This document shows positions 15,622-23,041 of a stretch of DNA of 23,041 nucleotides, piece by piece. The DNA comes from Alphaproteobacteria bacterium. GTDB lineage: Bacteria; Myxococcota_A; UBA796; GCA-2862545. Where the stretch lies: positions 1 through 23,041 of the forward strand of contig JACKER010000064.1 of assembly GCA_020632925.1 (NCBI GenBank), in the 5' to 3' direction. Both the position numbers and the translations under genes were made by a program. The notes under the pieces were generated by a model. That model searched no databases. It saw only the letters and a program-made list of their open reading frames with translations, and was not told the origin of the DNA. Every line of letters starts with the position of its first letter. Positions within the stretch are counted from its first letter, which is position 1.

Positions 15622-18600
15622 ATGTCTCGTTGGTTGGGTGTCGTGGGTGTCGCGGCGATCGGGGGGCTCTGGTCGGGCTCGGCGTGGGCGACGGGCTGGT
15701 CCGGGGATGCCGACTGGACCGTCACGGGCGGCGTCGCCACCGGCTTCGGGCGGATCGTCGCCGCGGCTGGCGACGTGGACGGCGACGGGTACGACGATCT
15801 CCTCGTCACGGAGAATGATCGGGTCTACCTGTATTCGGGGGGGCTGGGGGCTGGAGCCTCCAGGCCAGCCGTGTGCTTCGCGGGTCCGCGGGTGATGATT
15901 TCGGCTCGTCGGCCGCCTCGGCCGGGGACCTGAACGGCGACGGGTACGACGACGTGGTGGTCGGCGCCGAGCGATACGGCAACGACAACGGCCGGATCTC
16001 GCTGCATCTCGGCTCGCCCGCGGGCCTGTCGACGGTGCCCGCGGCGCAGGTCGCGGGGATTCACGCGGGCGACATGCTCGGACCAACGGCCTCCGCCGGA
16101 GACATGGACGGGGACGGGACCGCCGACCTGGTGGTGGGTATTCCCGGAAACGACATGGCCGCCGTCGCGCTGGGATCGGCGGGGGCGCTCCCCATCTCGT
16201 GGGTCACCGTGATCCGGGGACGCACCGCTGGCCCGCTCCCCCGCAGCCGCCTGGGTACGATCGTCGCTCCGGGGGGAGATTTGAATGGCGATGGGTACGA
16301 CGATGTCGTGCTCGCGGATCCGTACATGCAGACGGATGCCTGGTACGTCGGGTCGAACGAGGGAAGGGTACAGGTCCACTTCGGGTCGCGGACCGGGCCG
16401 AGGAGCTCCCCCGACGTGATCATGGTGGGGGACCACGACCAACGCCTCGGGCAGGCGGTGGCGGCGGGAGATCTGAATGGTGACGGGTACGACGATCTCG
16501 TGATCGCGGACCTCTACGACGCCACCGAGGTCCACCTGGGATCCGCGCGCGGACCATCCAGGACCGCCGATCTGTTGCTCACGCGCGGCAAGTCCCTCGC
16601 CGTGGGAGACCTCGACGGAGACGGCTTCGCGGAGCTCGTCATCGGCCACGCCGACTACAGCGAGACGGTCCTGGTGTACGCCGGAACGCCCGCCGGACCC
16701 TCGCCGACACCGTCCGTCCTGCTCCTGGACGATCCGTCGTGGATGTCGTTCGGTCAGAGCGTGGCCGTTGCTGGCGACGCGAACGGGGATGGGTTCGACG
16801 ACCTGGTGGTGTCGGCAGATGGGGTCGTGTTCGGCTTCACGAACGTCTCGGACCACGACGGGGACACCATCCTGGCGTTCGCGGACAACTGCCCGGACGT
16901 GGCGAACAGCGGCCAGGCCGACCTCGACGGGGACGACGTGGGCGACGCCTGCGACCGCCCGCTGCTGTCGGTGGCGAGCCCCATCCACGCCGGTCGGCCG
17001 TTGTCGCTGGTCGCCGACGGCGTGGCACCCGGGGAGGAGGTCTGGTTCTATGGCGCGCCCGGGACGGGCGGTGCGGGCCCGTGTCTGCTGTACGTCTGCC
17101 TCGACCTCGGAGCGCCGGCGATCCCGCTCGGGTCGGCCATCGCCGACGCGCAGGGGCGTGCGGAGCTCACCGCGCTGGCACCCGGCGGCATCGCGCTCGC
17201 GGGAACGTACGCGACGCAGGCGCTGGTGGACCGAGGACCCCAGACGGCCACCTCGCTGGTGCACATCGTGGACGCTACCGAGCTCGACTTCGACGGCGAT
17301 GGCGTGTCCGACGCGGCCGAGGTGGTGCTGGGATCCGATCCGACGCTGCCCGACACCGATGGGGATGGTCTGGACGACGGGTCCGAGTGGAGCTCGGAGC
17401 GGTTCGATCCCTTCGAGCCGGACTCCGACGGTGATGGCGTTCTGGATGGTGCGGACACGTGTCCGGGGTTCGAGGATGGGCTCGACTTCGACGGCGACGG
17501 GGTGGCGAACGCGTGCGACAACTGCCCCGCGAACGCGAACGCAGGTCAGGCGGACGCGGACGGCGACGGTCTGGGCAACCCGTGTGATGGCCCGGTGCTC
17601 TCCGCGCAGGTCTGGACGGTGGAGGGTCCGACCCGGGACTTCGGGAGCGCAGCCGCGGCCCGGGGAGATGCGAACGGCGACGGGTACGACGACGTGCTGG
17701 TTGGCGCCGAGAACTACCCGACGGGGCCCTCTTCCTATGGCGGTGCGGCGTTGCTGTACCTCGGGTCCGCCGTGGGTCCGTCCGTCGTCGAGGATGTGCT
17801 GCTCCTGGGGACCCAGGAGCGGTCGGAGTTCGGGCGAGTGGTGGCCTGGGCGGGAGACGTGAATGGTGATGGATACGACGATGCACTGGTCGGCGCTCCC
17901 TTGTACCGCGGATACCTGGTGAACGAAGGCGCTGTCTTCCTCTACCTGGGGTCGCCCACGGGACTGGATGTCACGCCGGCGACCGTGCTCCTGGGTGGGC
18001 TGGCGCATGCCAACTTCGGCTTCTCCCTGGCGTCGGCGGGCGACGTTGATGGTGACGGATTCGACGACGTGCTGGTGGGTGGTCTCGGCCGGGTTGCGTT
18101 GTACCTCGGAGCGGCGACCGGTCTGTCTGCGCAGCCTGCCTGGACGGTGACGGGCGTGGTAGGATCGGAGTTCGGTTCCTCCGTCGCGGCATCCGACGTC
18201 GACGGTGATGGAGCTGTGGACGTGGTCGTGGGGGTCCCGAGGTACGATGGCGCCGAGAGGGCCCAGGGCGCTGCCTTCCTGTATCTCGGGTCGGCGTCGG
18301 GCTTCGGGACGACGCCGGACTGGGTGTGGGAAGGGGAACAGCGCGACGAGGAGTTTGGTACAGTGGTGGCGGCGGTGGGAGACCTGGACGGCGACGGGCG
18401 CGGCGACCTCGCGATTGGCGCCCCCTACTCCGACCGCGACGAAGGGGCGGTGTTCATCTACTACGGGACGGTGTTCGGCCCCGCACCCCAGCGCAGCGAC
18501 GTCGTCGATCTCGAACAGCGCGTCAGTTATCTCGGCAGGGCGATCGCCGGGGGAGACGTGAATGCTGACGGCTACGACGATCTTGTCCTGGGGGTAAGGA

Positions 18601-18830
18601 ATTACGGCGGCAGCCATTACGGAACGGTCCGCGTCCACCTGGGCTCCGCGGCGGGCATTGCCGCGGCGCCCGCCCAGAGCCTGGACGGGGTGGGTAGCAA
18701 TGTGGGCCTGGGGGTCTCGGTCGCGGTGGGTGATGTGAACGGGGACGGGCTCGGGGACGTGATCGCCGGGCAGGACGAGGCCAGTCCCGGGTCGAGTTGG
18801 GGGGCGGCGTTCGCCTGGCTGGGGCTCTGA
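15622..18830 (+). CDS. Exported double FG-GAP propeller protein (copy 2), interrupted by a -1 frameshift at a G7 run
   Basis: Tandem paralogue of the preceding gene, starting 29 nt after its stop. The ATG at 15622 is supported by GGGAG (15612-15616) and alignment with copy 1. The signal peptide ends at A-W-A and is almost identical at DNA level to copy 1. The first frame covers blade 1 and stops at 15931-15933. The rest of the protein continues in the -1 frame (open from a GTG at 15873 to 18830, 985 codons) with no other damage. Restoring one G in the G7 (15837-15843) or G5 (15846-15850) run gives a continuous 1069-residue protein with the same layout as copy 1: seven blades, thrombospondin-3, Ig-like, thrombospondin-3, seven blades. 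Without correction the 3' frame lacks a signal peptide and part of blade 1. Causes could be sequencing error, recent mutation, phase variation or recoding. Confidence 0.88.
15837..15866 (+). other. Frameshift site: G7 heptamer with possible downstream hairpin
   Basis: The signal-peptide frame reads TCG GGG GGG CTG, so G7 at 15837-15843 fits the X-XXY-YYZ phase of a -1 slippery heptamer. A -1 slip leads exactly into the frame that encodes the rest of the propeller protein. Seven nucleotides later, CTGGA (15851-15855) can pair with TCCAG (15859-15863); alternatively GGCTGG (15849-15854) can pair with CCAGCC (15865-15870). The zero-frame stop is 88 nt downstream. The phase and geometry are seen directly; function is untested. 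Confidence 0.45.
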
Positions 18831-18854
18831 AGGGGCGCGAGCTAGAGAGGGGGG

Positions 18855-19427
18855 ATGCCGGACCTCCGCTCCCGCCCTGCCCAGCTCTTCCTGGTCGCCG
18901 TGGTCCTCGCCGCGGTCGCCCTGGTCGTCGTCCGCCAGCGCCAGTCCTCGGACTTCGACCGCCGGCTCGCGCTCGAGTCCGCTGTCGGCGCCGTGCCGCT
19001 CTACGTCGAGGCGCCGAAGGTCACGCTCTTCGACCGCCAGGAGCGCGCCGTCCCCCTCGAGAGCTACCGGGGCAAGGTCGTCCTCGTGAACTTCTGGGCC
19101 ACGTGGTGCGGGCCCTGCGTGGCCGAGATGCCCTCGCTCATCGCGCTGCAGCAGTCCCTCGACCCGGCGGACATCGTGTTCGTCTCGATCGCCGAGGACG
19201 ACGAGTGGCCGCCCGTCGACGTCTACCTGCGGAAGAACCCGCTGCCCTTCGACGTGTACCGCGACCGGCCACCCCGCGTGGAGGAGCCGTTCCAGACCAC
19301 GTCCTACCCGACGACCTTCCTGATCGATCGGGACGGGCAGGCGGTCTACCGCTTCAACGGCGGCCGGAACTGGAACACCGCCGAGGTCCGCGAGCTCCTG
19401 GCGCTCGAGGGCGTCGACGGGAAGTAG
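18855..19427 (+). CDS. Membrane-anchored TlpA/ResA-like thioredoxin
   Basis: 190 residues, ATG at 18855 with a purine-rich AGAGGGGGG run just upstream. One N-terminal hydrophobic segment (about 10-26) with flanking Arg residues acts as signal anchor, placing the domain outside the cytoplasmic membrane. The thioredoxin fold starts near residue 52 (A-P-K-V-T-L-F-D) and carries the active site W84-C85-G-P-C88 and the cis-proline loop S-Y-P-T-T-F-L-I-D. TlpA/ResA proteins reduce extracytoplasmic disulfides, commonly in cytochrome c maturation; no such genes are present here. It starts 24 nt after the second propeller gene, so it is probably in that operon, and the cysteine pairs of the thrombospondin-3 and Ig-like modules are plausible clients. 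Its TAG abuts the opposing TAG of the next gene (TAGCTA, 19425-19430), leaving no room for a terminator. Confidence 0.93.
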   Translation: MPDLRSRPAQLFLVAVVLAAVALVVVRQRQSSDFDRRLALESAVGAVPLYVEAPKVTLFDRQERAVPLESYRGKVVLVNFWATWCGPCVAEMPSLIALQQSLDPADIVFVSIAEDDEWPPVDVYLRKNPLPFDVYRDRPPRVEEPFQTTSYPTTFLIDRDGQAVYRFNGGRNWNTAEVRELLALEGVDGK

Positions 19428-20645
19428 CTACAGCGCAGGCCCCAGCTCGAACAGCGTGATCTCGTAGGACCGACTGCCGAGCAGGAAGGCCGTCCCATCC
19501 TCGACGTACAGGCCCAGCGGCCAGCCGCCCGTCACGTCGAACCGGCGACCCTGCCAGGCGTCGTCCAGCGTCGCCGTCGCGAGCCCTGGACCGCCGGAGA
19601 CCACGATGCTGACGGTGTCGTCGCTCAGCAGCACCTCGCCGATCCCGTCCCCGTCGAGGTCCAGCTCCGAGAAGGTCACGATGGGGAAGGTGGGCGCCAC
19701 GTCCCAGCTCTCGGCGGCGGTGATCCCGCCGTGATCCTGGAACGTCACCGGCGCGACGTAGACCCGGCGGCCGGAGAGCACGTCGGGGCGGCCGTCTCCG
19801 GATTGATCGGGGATCACGGAGAACGGGGGCGGGTCGATCACCACGCCCGGGACCTGCTGGGGATCGACCGTCCCGCCCGACGGGAGCGGCAGCAGGAGAC
19901 GCTCGCAGTCGTGGTACGTCGTGCTCGAGCCCAGGTCCGGTGGAGCCACGCCGACCAGCAGCTCGCGGACGCCGTCGCCCGTCACGTCGGGGTAGGCGGA
20001 GGGGCGTTGGGACCAGCCGTTCCACGTCGTGGGTGTGCGCCCGCAGGCCGGTGGGGTCAGCGTGAGGTCGGGCGGGCCGCCCCAGCGCGACGCGGGTCCG
20101 CGCGTGAACCGCTGGAGCAGGTCCGTGGTCGTGGTGAGGTCGAGCAGGCCGTCACCGTCGATGTCCGTTCCCACGGTCCCCGGGAGCGGCATGCCGGCGG
20201 CGACCACGTCGACCTCTCCCACGAACGGCCCGAGGACCAGCGACAACCCCGACCCCGGGTTGATCTCGGCATCGAGCATGCCATCTCCGTCGGCGTCCCC
20301 CAGCCCGCTCAAGGTGGACCAGGAACCACCGACGAACCGGGCATCCGCGTCATCGGGGAGGATCCGGTCGGCCAGCAGCGAACCCGTGACCACGGCCTCG
20401 CGCTCGATCGCGTCCAGGTCTCCGTCCGCATCGAGGTCCACGATTCGCACGGAGGGATGGGCGATGGGGAAGGACCAGACCCAGGTGGGCTGCTCCGGGA
20501 GCACGGGCGGGACCGCCGTCTCCGCGGTGTCGTCGGTGGTCGTCGACACCGTGCCGGAGTGGGTCTCGGGGGTGGTCGTGTCCGTCGGCTCGCCGGTCGG
20601 GGGCGGCGAATGACAGGCGAGCAGCAGGGTCGGCAGGATGGGCAT
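19428..20645 (-). CDS. FG-GAP-repeat lipoprotein with Thr-rich linker (tandem copy B)
   Basis: 405 residues from the ATG at 20645; a GTG one codon earlier is possible. The ATG shares its A with the upstream gene's TGA (TGATG), so translational coupling is likely. The very short signal M-P-I-L-P-T-L-L-L-A-C11 gives a lipoprotein. Residues about 12-45 are a Thr/Pro/Asp-rich linker, then a beta-propeller-like region with several D-x-D-G-D-G-x-x-D calcium loops (for example V-D-L-D-A-D-G-D-L-D, G-D-A-D-G-D-G-M-L-D and L-D-L-D-G-D-G-I-G-E). Two conserved cysteines (P-P-A-C and Y-H-D-C) could form one disulfide. It is closely similar over its whole length to the upstream gene and is a tandem duplicate that differs mainly in the linker. 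Likely outer-membrane or periplasmic; ligand unknown. Confidence 0.88.
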   Translation of the reverse strand: MPILPTLLLACHSPPPTGEPTDTTTPETHSGTVSTTTDDTAETAVPPVLPEQPTWVWSFPIAHPSVRIVDLDADGDLDAIEREAVVTGSLLADRILPDDADARFVGGSWSTLSGLGDADGDGMLDAEINPGSGLSLVLGPFVGEVDVVAAGMPLPGTVGTDIDGDGLLDLTTTTDLLQRFTRGPASRWGGPPDLTLTPPACGRTPTTWNGWSQRPSAYPDVTGDGVRELLVGVAPPDLGSSTTYHDCERLLLPLPSGGTVDPQQVPGVVIDPPPFSVIPDQSGDGRPDVLSGRRVYVAPVTFQDHGGITAAESWDVAPTFPIVTFSELDLDGDGIGEVLLSDDTVSIVVSGGPGLATATLDDAWQGRRFDVTGGWPLGLYVEDGTAFLLGSRSYEITLFELGPAL

Positions 20646-21802
20646 CACGGCACCTCACCCAGGTCGAACAGGACGATCTCGTAGGAGCGGCTGGCGAGCA
20701 GGAAGGCGGTCCCGTCCTCGACGTACAGACCCAGCGGCCAGCCGCCGGTCACGTCGAAGGTACGCCCCTCCCAGGCATCGTCGTCGGTGGCGGACGCGAG
20801 GCTCGGGCCGCCGGACACCACCCGGGCGACCTCACCGTCGCTGACCACGACCTCACCGATCCCGTCCCCATCGAGATCCAGCTCGGAGAACACCGACACC
20901 TGCCAGGCGGGTGCTCGGTCCCAGCTCTCGGCGGCGGTCGGCTCCTGGCCGTCGCGGAAGGTGACGGGGGCGACGAAGACCTTCCCGGCGGACGTGACGT
21001 CGGGCTCGCCGTCTCCCGACTGGTCGGGGATCACCTCGAAGCGCGAGGGGTCGATCACGACGCCCGGGACGGCTTCGGGGTCGTACGTCCCGGCCGCGGG
21101 GAGCGGCATCAGCAAGCGGTCGCAGTCGTGGTAGGGGATCTCCGTGTCCGCCGGTCCGGAGACCGAGGCGAGCAGCTCGCGGACGCCGTCACCGTCCACG
21201 TCCGGGTACGCGACGGGGCGCCCCTGCCACCCGTTCCAGGCGGCGGGGGTGGACGCGCAGGCGGGAGGTGTCAGGGTGAGGTCCGGCGACCCGCTCCAGC
21301 GCGACAGGGGTCCCCAGGTCACGTTCAGGTCGGGGTCGTGGCCCGACACCAGGTCGAGGAGCCCGTCCCCGTCGAGGTCGCTCGTGGGGAAGCCCGGCAG
21401 GCTGAGGCCCACGGACGCCACGTCGATGTCGCCGACGAACGGGCCGAGCACCAGCACGGTGCCGAAGCCGTTGCTCAGGAGCTCGACGTCGACCAGTCCG
21501 TCTCCGTCGGCGTCGCCGAGCCCGTAGTCCGACCAGGTCCCGCCGATGAACAGCGTGTCCGCGTCGTCCGGGAGCGTGCGATCCGCGCGGAGGGGACCGG
21601 TGATGAGCTCGCTGTCCAACGATCGGGTGATCACCTCGAGGTCACCGTCCCCGTCCAGGTCGACCGGTTGCACCGAAGGGTATGGTTCCGGGAACGACCA
21701 CGTCCAGCTCGGGTCTTCCGGCAATCCTGTCGGCAGGTCCGTTCCCGGTGTCGTGGAGGGGTTGCAGGCGAACAGGAGGCTCAGAGGCGCGAGGTGTCGC
21801 AT
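20645..21802 (-). CDS. FG-GAP-repeat lipoprotein (tandem copy A)
   Basis: 385 residues, ATG at 21802. The signal M-R-H-L-A-P-L-S-L-L-F-A-C13 ends in a lipobox, and the linker after it is short (about 15 residues), unlike the Thr-rich linker of copy B. The body has the same series of D-x-D-G-D-G calcium loops, the W-S-F-P...Y-P-S-V start, the P-P-A-C / Y-H-D-C cysteine pair, and a C-terminus (G-G-W-P-L-G-L-Y-V-E-D-G-T-A-F-L-L) shared almost exactly with copy B. Probably a propeller-fold surface lipoprotein. First gene of a two-gene operon. It diverges from the glycosidase-like propeller lipoprotein across 78 bp, so the three may be co-regulated. Confidence 0.88.
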   Translation of the reverse strand: MRHLAPLSLLFACNPSTTPGTDLPTGLPEDPSWTWSFPEPYPSVQPVDLDGDGDLEVITRSLDSELITGPLRADRTLPDDADTLFIGGTWSDYGLGDADGDGLVDVELLSNGFGTVLVLGPFVGDIDVASVGLSLPGFPTSDLDGDGLLDLVSGHDPDLNVTWGPLSRWSGSPDLTLTPPACASTPAAWNGWQGRPVAYPDVDGDGVRELLASVSGPADTEIPYHDCDRLLMPLPAAGTYDPEAVPGVVIDPSRFEVIPDQSGDGEPDVTSAGKVFVAPVTFRDGQEPTAAESWDRAPAWQVSVFSELDLDGDGIGEVVVSDGEVARVVSGGPSLASATDDDAWEGRTFDVTGGWPLGLYVEDGTAFLLASRSYEIVLFDLGEVP

Positions 21803-21880
21803 GTGGCAAGCTCTACCGCGCCGTCCGGATCACCCGCGACATCGGTTTTCCGAGTCGTCCGGAACGCGGGTCCAACGTCC
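21803..21880. promoter_or_regulatory. Divergent 78-bp intergenic region between lipoprotein genes
   Basis: This gap should carry the promoters of the minus-strand FG-GAP lipoprotein pair and the plus-strand propeller lipoprotein. CCGGA occurs at 21823-21827 and again, overlapping its complement, near 21859-21863. A TTGGAC (minus strand, 21876-21871) resembles a -35 box but no matching -10 is evident. No operator could be identified with confidence. Confidence 0.35.
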
Positions 21881-22831
21881 ATGCTGTTCCTGCTCGCCTG
21901 CGTCTCGGAGATGCCGTCGTCGCCTCGCGACACGGCCGAGCCGCTCTCTTCGACGCTGATCGGTCCGTGGACGCCGTTGCCCGATCCGGTGCTCGAAGGG
22001 CGCTGGCCCGGCTACGCCACGGCGGGCGACCCGTCGGTCGTGGTCGACGGCGACGGGCTGCGCATGTTCTACACCGACTACGCCGAGGATCTGGGCGGGG
22101 CCGACATCTGGACCGCGTCGTCCTCCGACGGTGTGTCCTGGGTCATCGGCGACCGCGCGCTCCAGGGACGATCCGGCGAGTGGGACGGCGCGCACGAGAC
22201 GGTCGCGGCCGTCGACACCGACCTGGTCTACGCGATCGGCTATCCGGACGCCCCGCTCGGCTTCGTGAGCGGCGCGGACCTCGGCCGCTTCCGTCGGACC
22301 GTGAGCGGGTGGGTCGCCGACCCCGAGCTGCCGGTGGTCACGCGGACGCCGGGCGGGCTCGACGCGGACGGCATCACGTCACCGTCCATCGTCGCGGACC
22401 CCGACGGTGGCTGGGTGGCCACCTGGACCGGCTGGTGCTTCTCCTGCGATCCCGTGGTGAGCCTTCTGGGCGCTCGCTCGGACGACGGGGTGGTCTGGAC
22501 GAGGTTCGCCGAGCCGCTGGTGACCGATCCGGGGCTGGACTGGGCCGACGGCGGTGTCGCGGAGACCCAGCTCGTCCACGACGAGGGCTGGTGGCTGCTC
22601 TTCTCCTCGGTCGACGCCGAGCTGCCGCACCGGATCGGCCTCGCCAGCGCGCCCGAGCCCGAGGGCCCGTGGACGTTCGAGCCCCAGCCGCTGTTGGTCC
22701 CCGAGGACCTCGACGGGCGAGCCTCCCAGGGCGTCCTCGCTCCCCACTACCTGCGCCGCGGCGACGAGGCCTGGCTCTGGTTCTCGGAGTCGGACGGCAC
22801 GGGGTTCCGCATCGGTCTCGCCGCGCGTTGA
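21881..22831 (+). CDS. Lipoprotein resembling a five-bladed glycosidase-like propeller (GH43/GH32 type)
   Basis: 316 residues; the ATG at 21881 is the only plausible start near the hydrophobic stretch. The N-terminus M-L-F-L-L-A-C7 has a lipobox after six residues, one of the shortest lipoprotein signals possible. The body repeats a pattern typical of five-bladed glycosidase-like propellers: D-P-S-V-V-V...G-L-R-M-F-Y-T-D-Y, then W-T-A-S-S-S-D-G-V-S-W, and later repeats S-P-S-I-V-A-D-P-D-G-G-W...W, A-R-S-D-D-G-V-V-W and W-W-L-L-F-S-S. Glycosyl hydrolases of families 43, 32, 68 and 130 share this fold, but I cannot assign the catalytic acids, so it may be a binding protein rather than an enzyme. 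It diverges from the FG-GAP lipoprotein pair and is followed after 40 bp by another exported-looking gene. Confidence 0.8.
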   Translation: MLFLLACVSEMPSSPRDTAEPLSSTLIGPWTPLPDPVLEGRWPGYATAGDPSVVVDGDGLRMFYTDYAEDLGGADIWTASSSDGVSWVIGDRALQGRSGEWDGAHETVAAVDTDLVYAIGYPDAPLGFVSGADLGRFRRTVSGWVADPELPVVTRTPGGLDADGITSPSIVADPDGGWVATWTGWCFSCDPVVSLLGARSDDGVVWTRFAEPLVTDPGLDWADGGVAETQLVHDEGWWLLFSSVDAELPHRIGLASAPEPEGPWTFEPQPLLVPEDLDGRASQGVLAPHYLRRGDEAWLWFSESDGTGFRIGLAAR

Positions 22832-22871
22832 AGGATCGCCTGGCCCACGGACAAGCGGGATCGGGGGTCGC

Positions 22872-23041
22872 ATGTGGTGGGCGGTGGCGGGCGCGGCGGA
22901 GATCGCCGGTGGGTTCACGGGGAATCTGCGCTCCCAGAGGGACCTGCAAGTGTCTCCGCTGGCCTATGGGGGAGGCGGTGGCGGGCTCTGGCTGGATGTC
23001 GAGGAGCGCGCCGGGCGCTGGCGCGTGAGCCAGGACCTCGC
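22872..23041 (+). CDS. Partial CDS: possible outer-membrane beta-barrel or exported protein, 3' end outside the window
   Basis: ATG at 22872, with a G5 run (22863-22867) as likely ribosome-binding site, 40 bp after the preceding stop. The 56 visible codons begin M-W-W-A-V-A-G-A-A-E-I-A-G-G, a short hydrophobic start that could be a signal sequence or the first barrel strand, followed by alternating polar/hydrophobic stretches, a run of six glycines and G-L-W-L-D-V-E, a pattern like outer-membrane beta-strands. No family can be named from this fragment. Probably co-transcribed with the propeller lipoprotein. Confidence 0.55.
   Translation, partial: MWWAVAGAAEIAGGFTGNLRSQRDLQVSPLAYGGGGGGLWLDVEERAGRWRVSQDL

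Noticed and set aside
12480..18790. Regular GACGGCGACGG-type DNA repeats that might suggest a minisatellite or CRISPR
   Set aside because: They are the coding signature of FG-GAP and thrombospondin-3 calcium loops; spacing varies with the protein blades and there are no constant repeat units with unique spacers.
18810..18830. Myxobacterial C-terminal sorting tag on the propeller proteins
   Set aside because: Both proteins end directly after the last FG-GAP strand (A-W-M-G-L and A-W-L-G-L), without a Cys motif, membrane span or Arg cluster.

Overview
The window is very GC-rich with strong third-position G/C bias. It encodes many exported proteins: lipoproteins, FG-GAP/thrombospondin-3 propeller proteins, a Cys-rich ferritin-like lipoprotein, and a PknK-like Ser/Thr kinase fused to an ATPase. 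This mix is typical of Myxococcota and related deltaproteobacterial lineages. That placement is inferred from protein families and base composition only; the window contains no rRNA or other phylogenetic marker. I see no tRNA, rRNA, CRISPR array, insertion sequence or phage gene, and no gene-free stretch over 300 bases.

Left part (1-8022, all minus strand). Read in the direction of transcription, the order is: a Cys-rich ferritin-like lipoprotein (8022-6910), a 1096-residue membrane protein that looks like a zinc-less M48 peptidase with a TPR-like tail (6884-3594), a 5'-truncated arsenite-oxidase large-subunit gene (3471-1771), and a Ser/Thr kinase-ATPase that runs off the left edge (1767-1). 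The last two are 3 nt apart. The arsenite-oxidase gene has lost about 265 N-terminal residues, including the region that carries the [3Fe-4S] motif. No Rieske partner gene is nearby.

Middle part (8074-12282). A membrane-anchored lytic transglycosylase is followed by a TetR regulator with a 26-bp inverted repeat at its start. The regulator overlaps the gene of a small lipoprotein of unknown function. A glycine-rich multipass membrane protein follows, and its 3' end overlaps a convergent alpha/beta hydrolase by 38 bp.

Right part (12332-23041). This is an island of exported beta-propeller proteins. Two tandem paralogues of about 1,070-1,090 residues each carry two seven-bladed FG-GAP propellers separated by thrombospondin-3 calcium-binding repeats and an Ig-like module. 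The second copy is broken by one base at a run of seven Gs. That run sits in the exact phase of a -1 slippery heptamer, with a possible hairpin 7 nt downstream. A membrane-tethered TlpA-like thioredoxin follows. Two tandem FG-GAP lipoproteins with a TGATG stop/start overlap lie on the minus strand, then a divergent lipoprotein resembling a five-bladed glycosidase-like propeller, and the first 56 codons of a possible outer-membrane protein.

The left genes look cytoplasmic or membrane-regulatory. The right genes look like a cell-surface or periplasmic set rich in calcium loops and paired cysteines, which could be clients of the embedded thioredoxin; that link is inference. The observations most worth checking are the G7 frameshift site, the truncated arsenite oxidase coupled to a kinase, the zinc-less M48-like protein and the double-propeller architecture.
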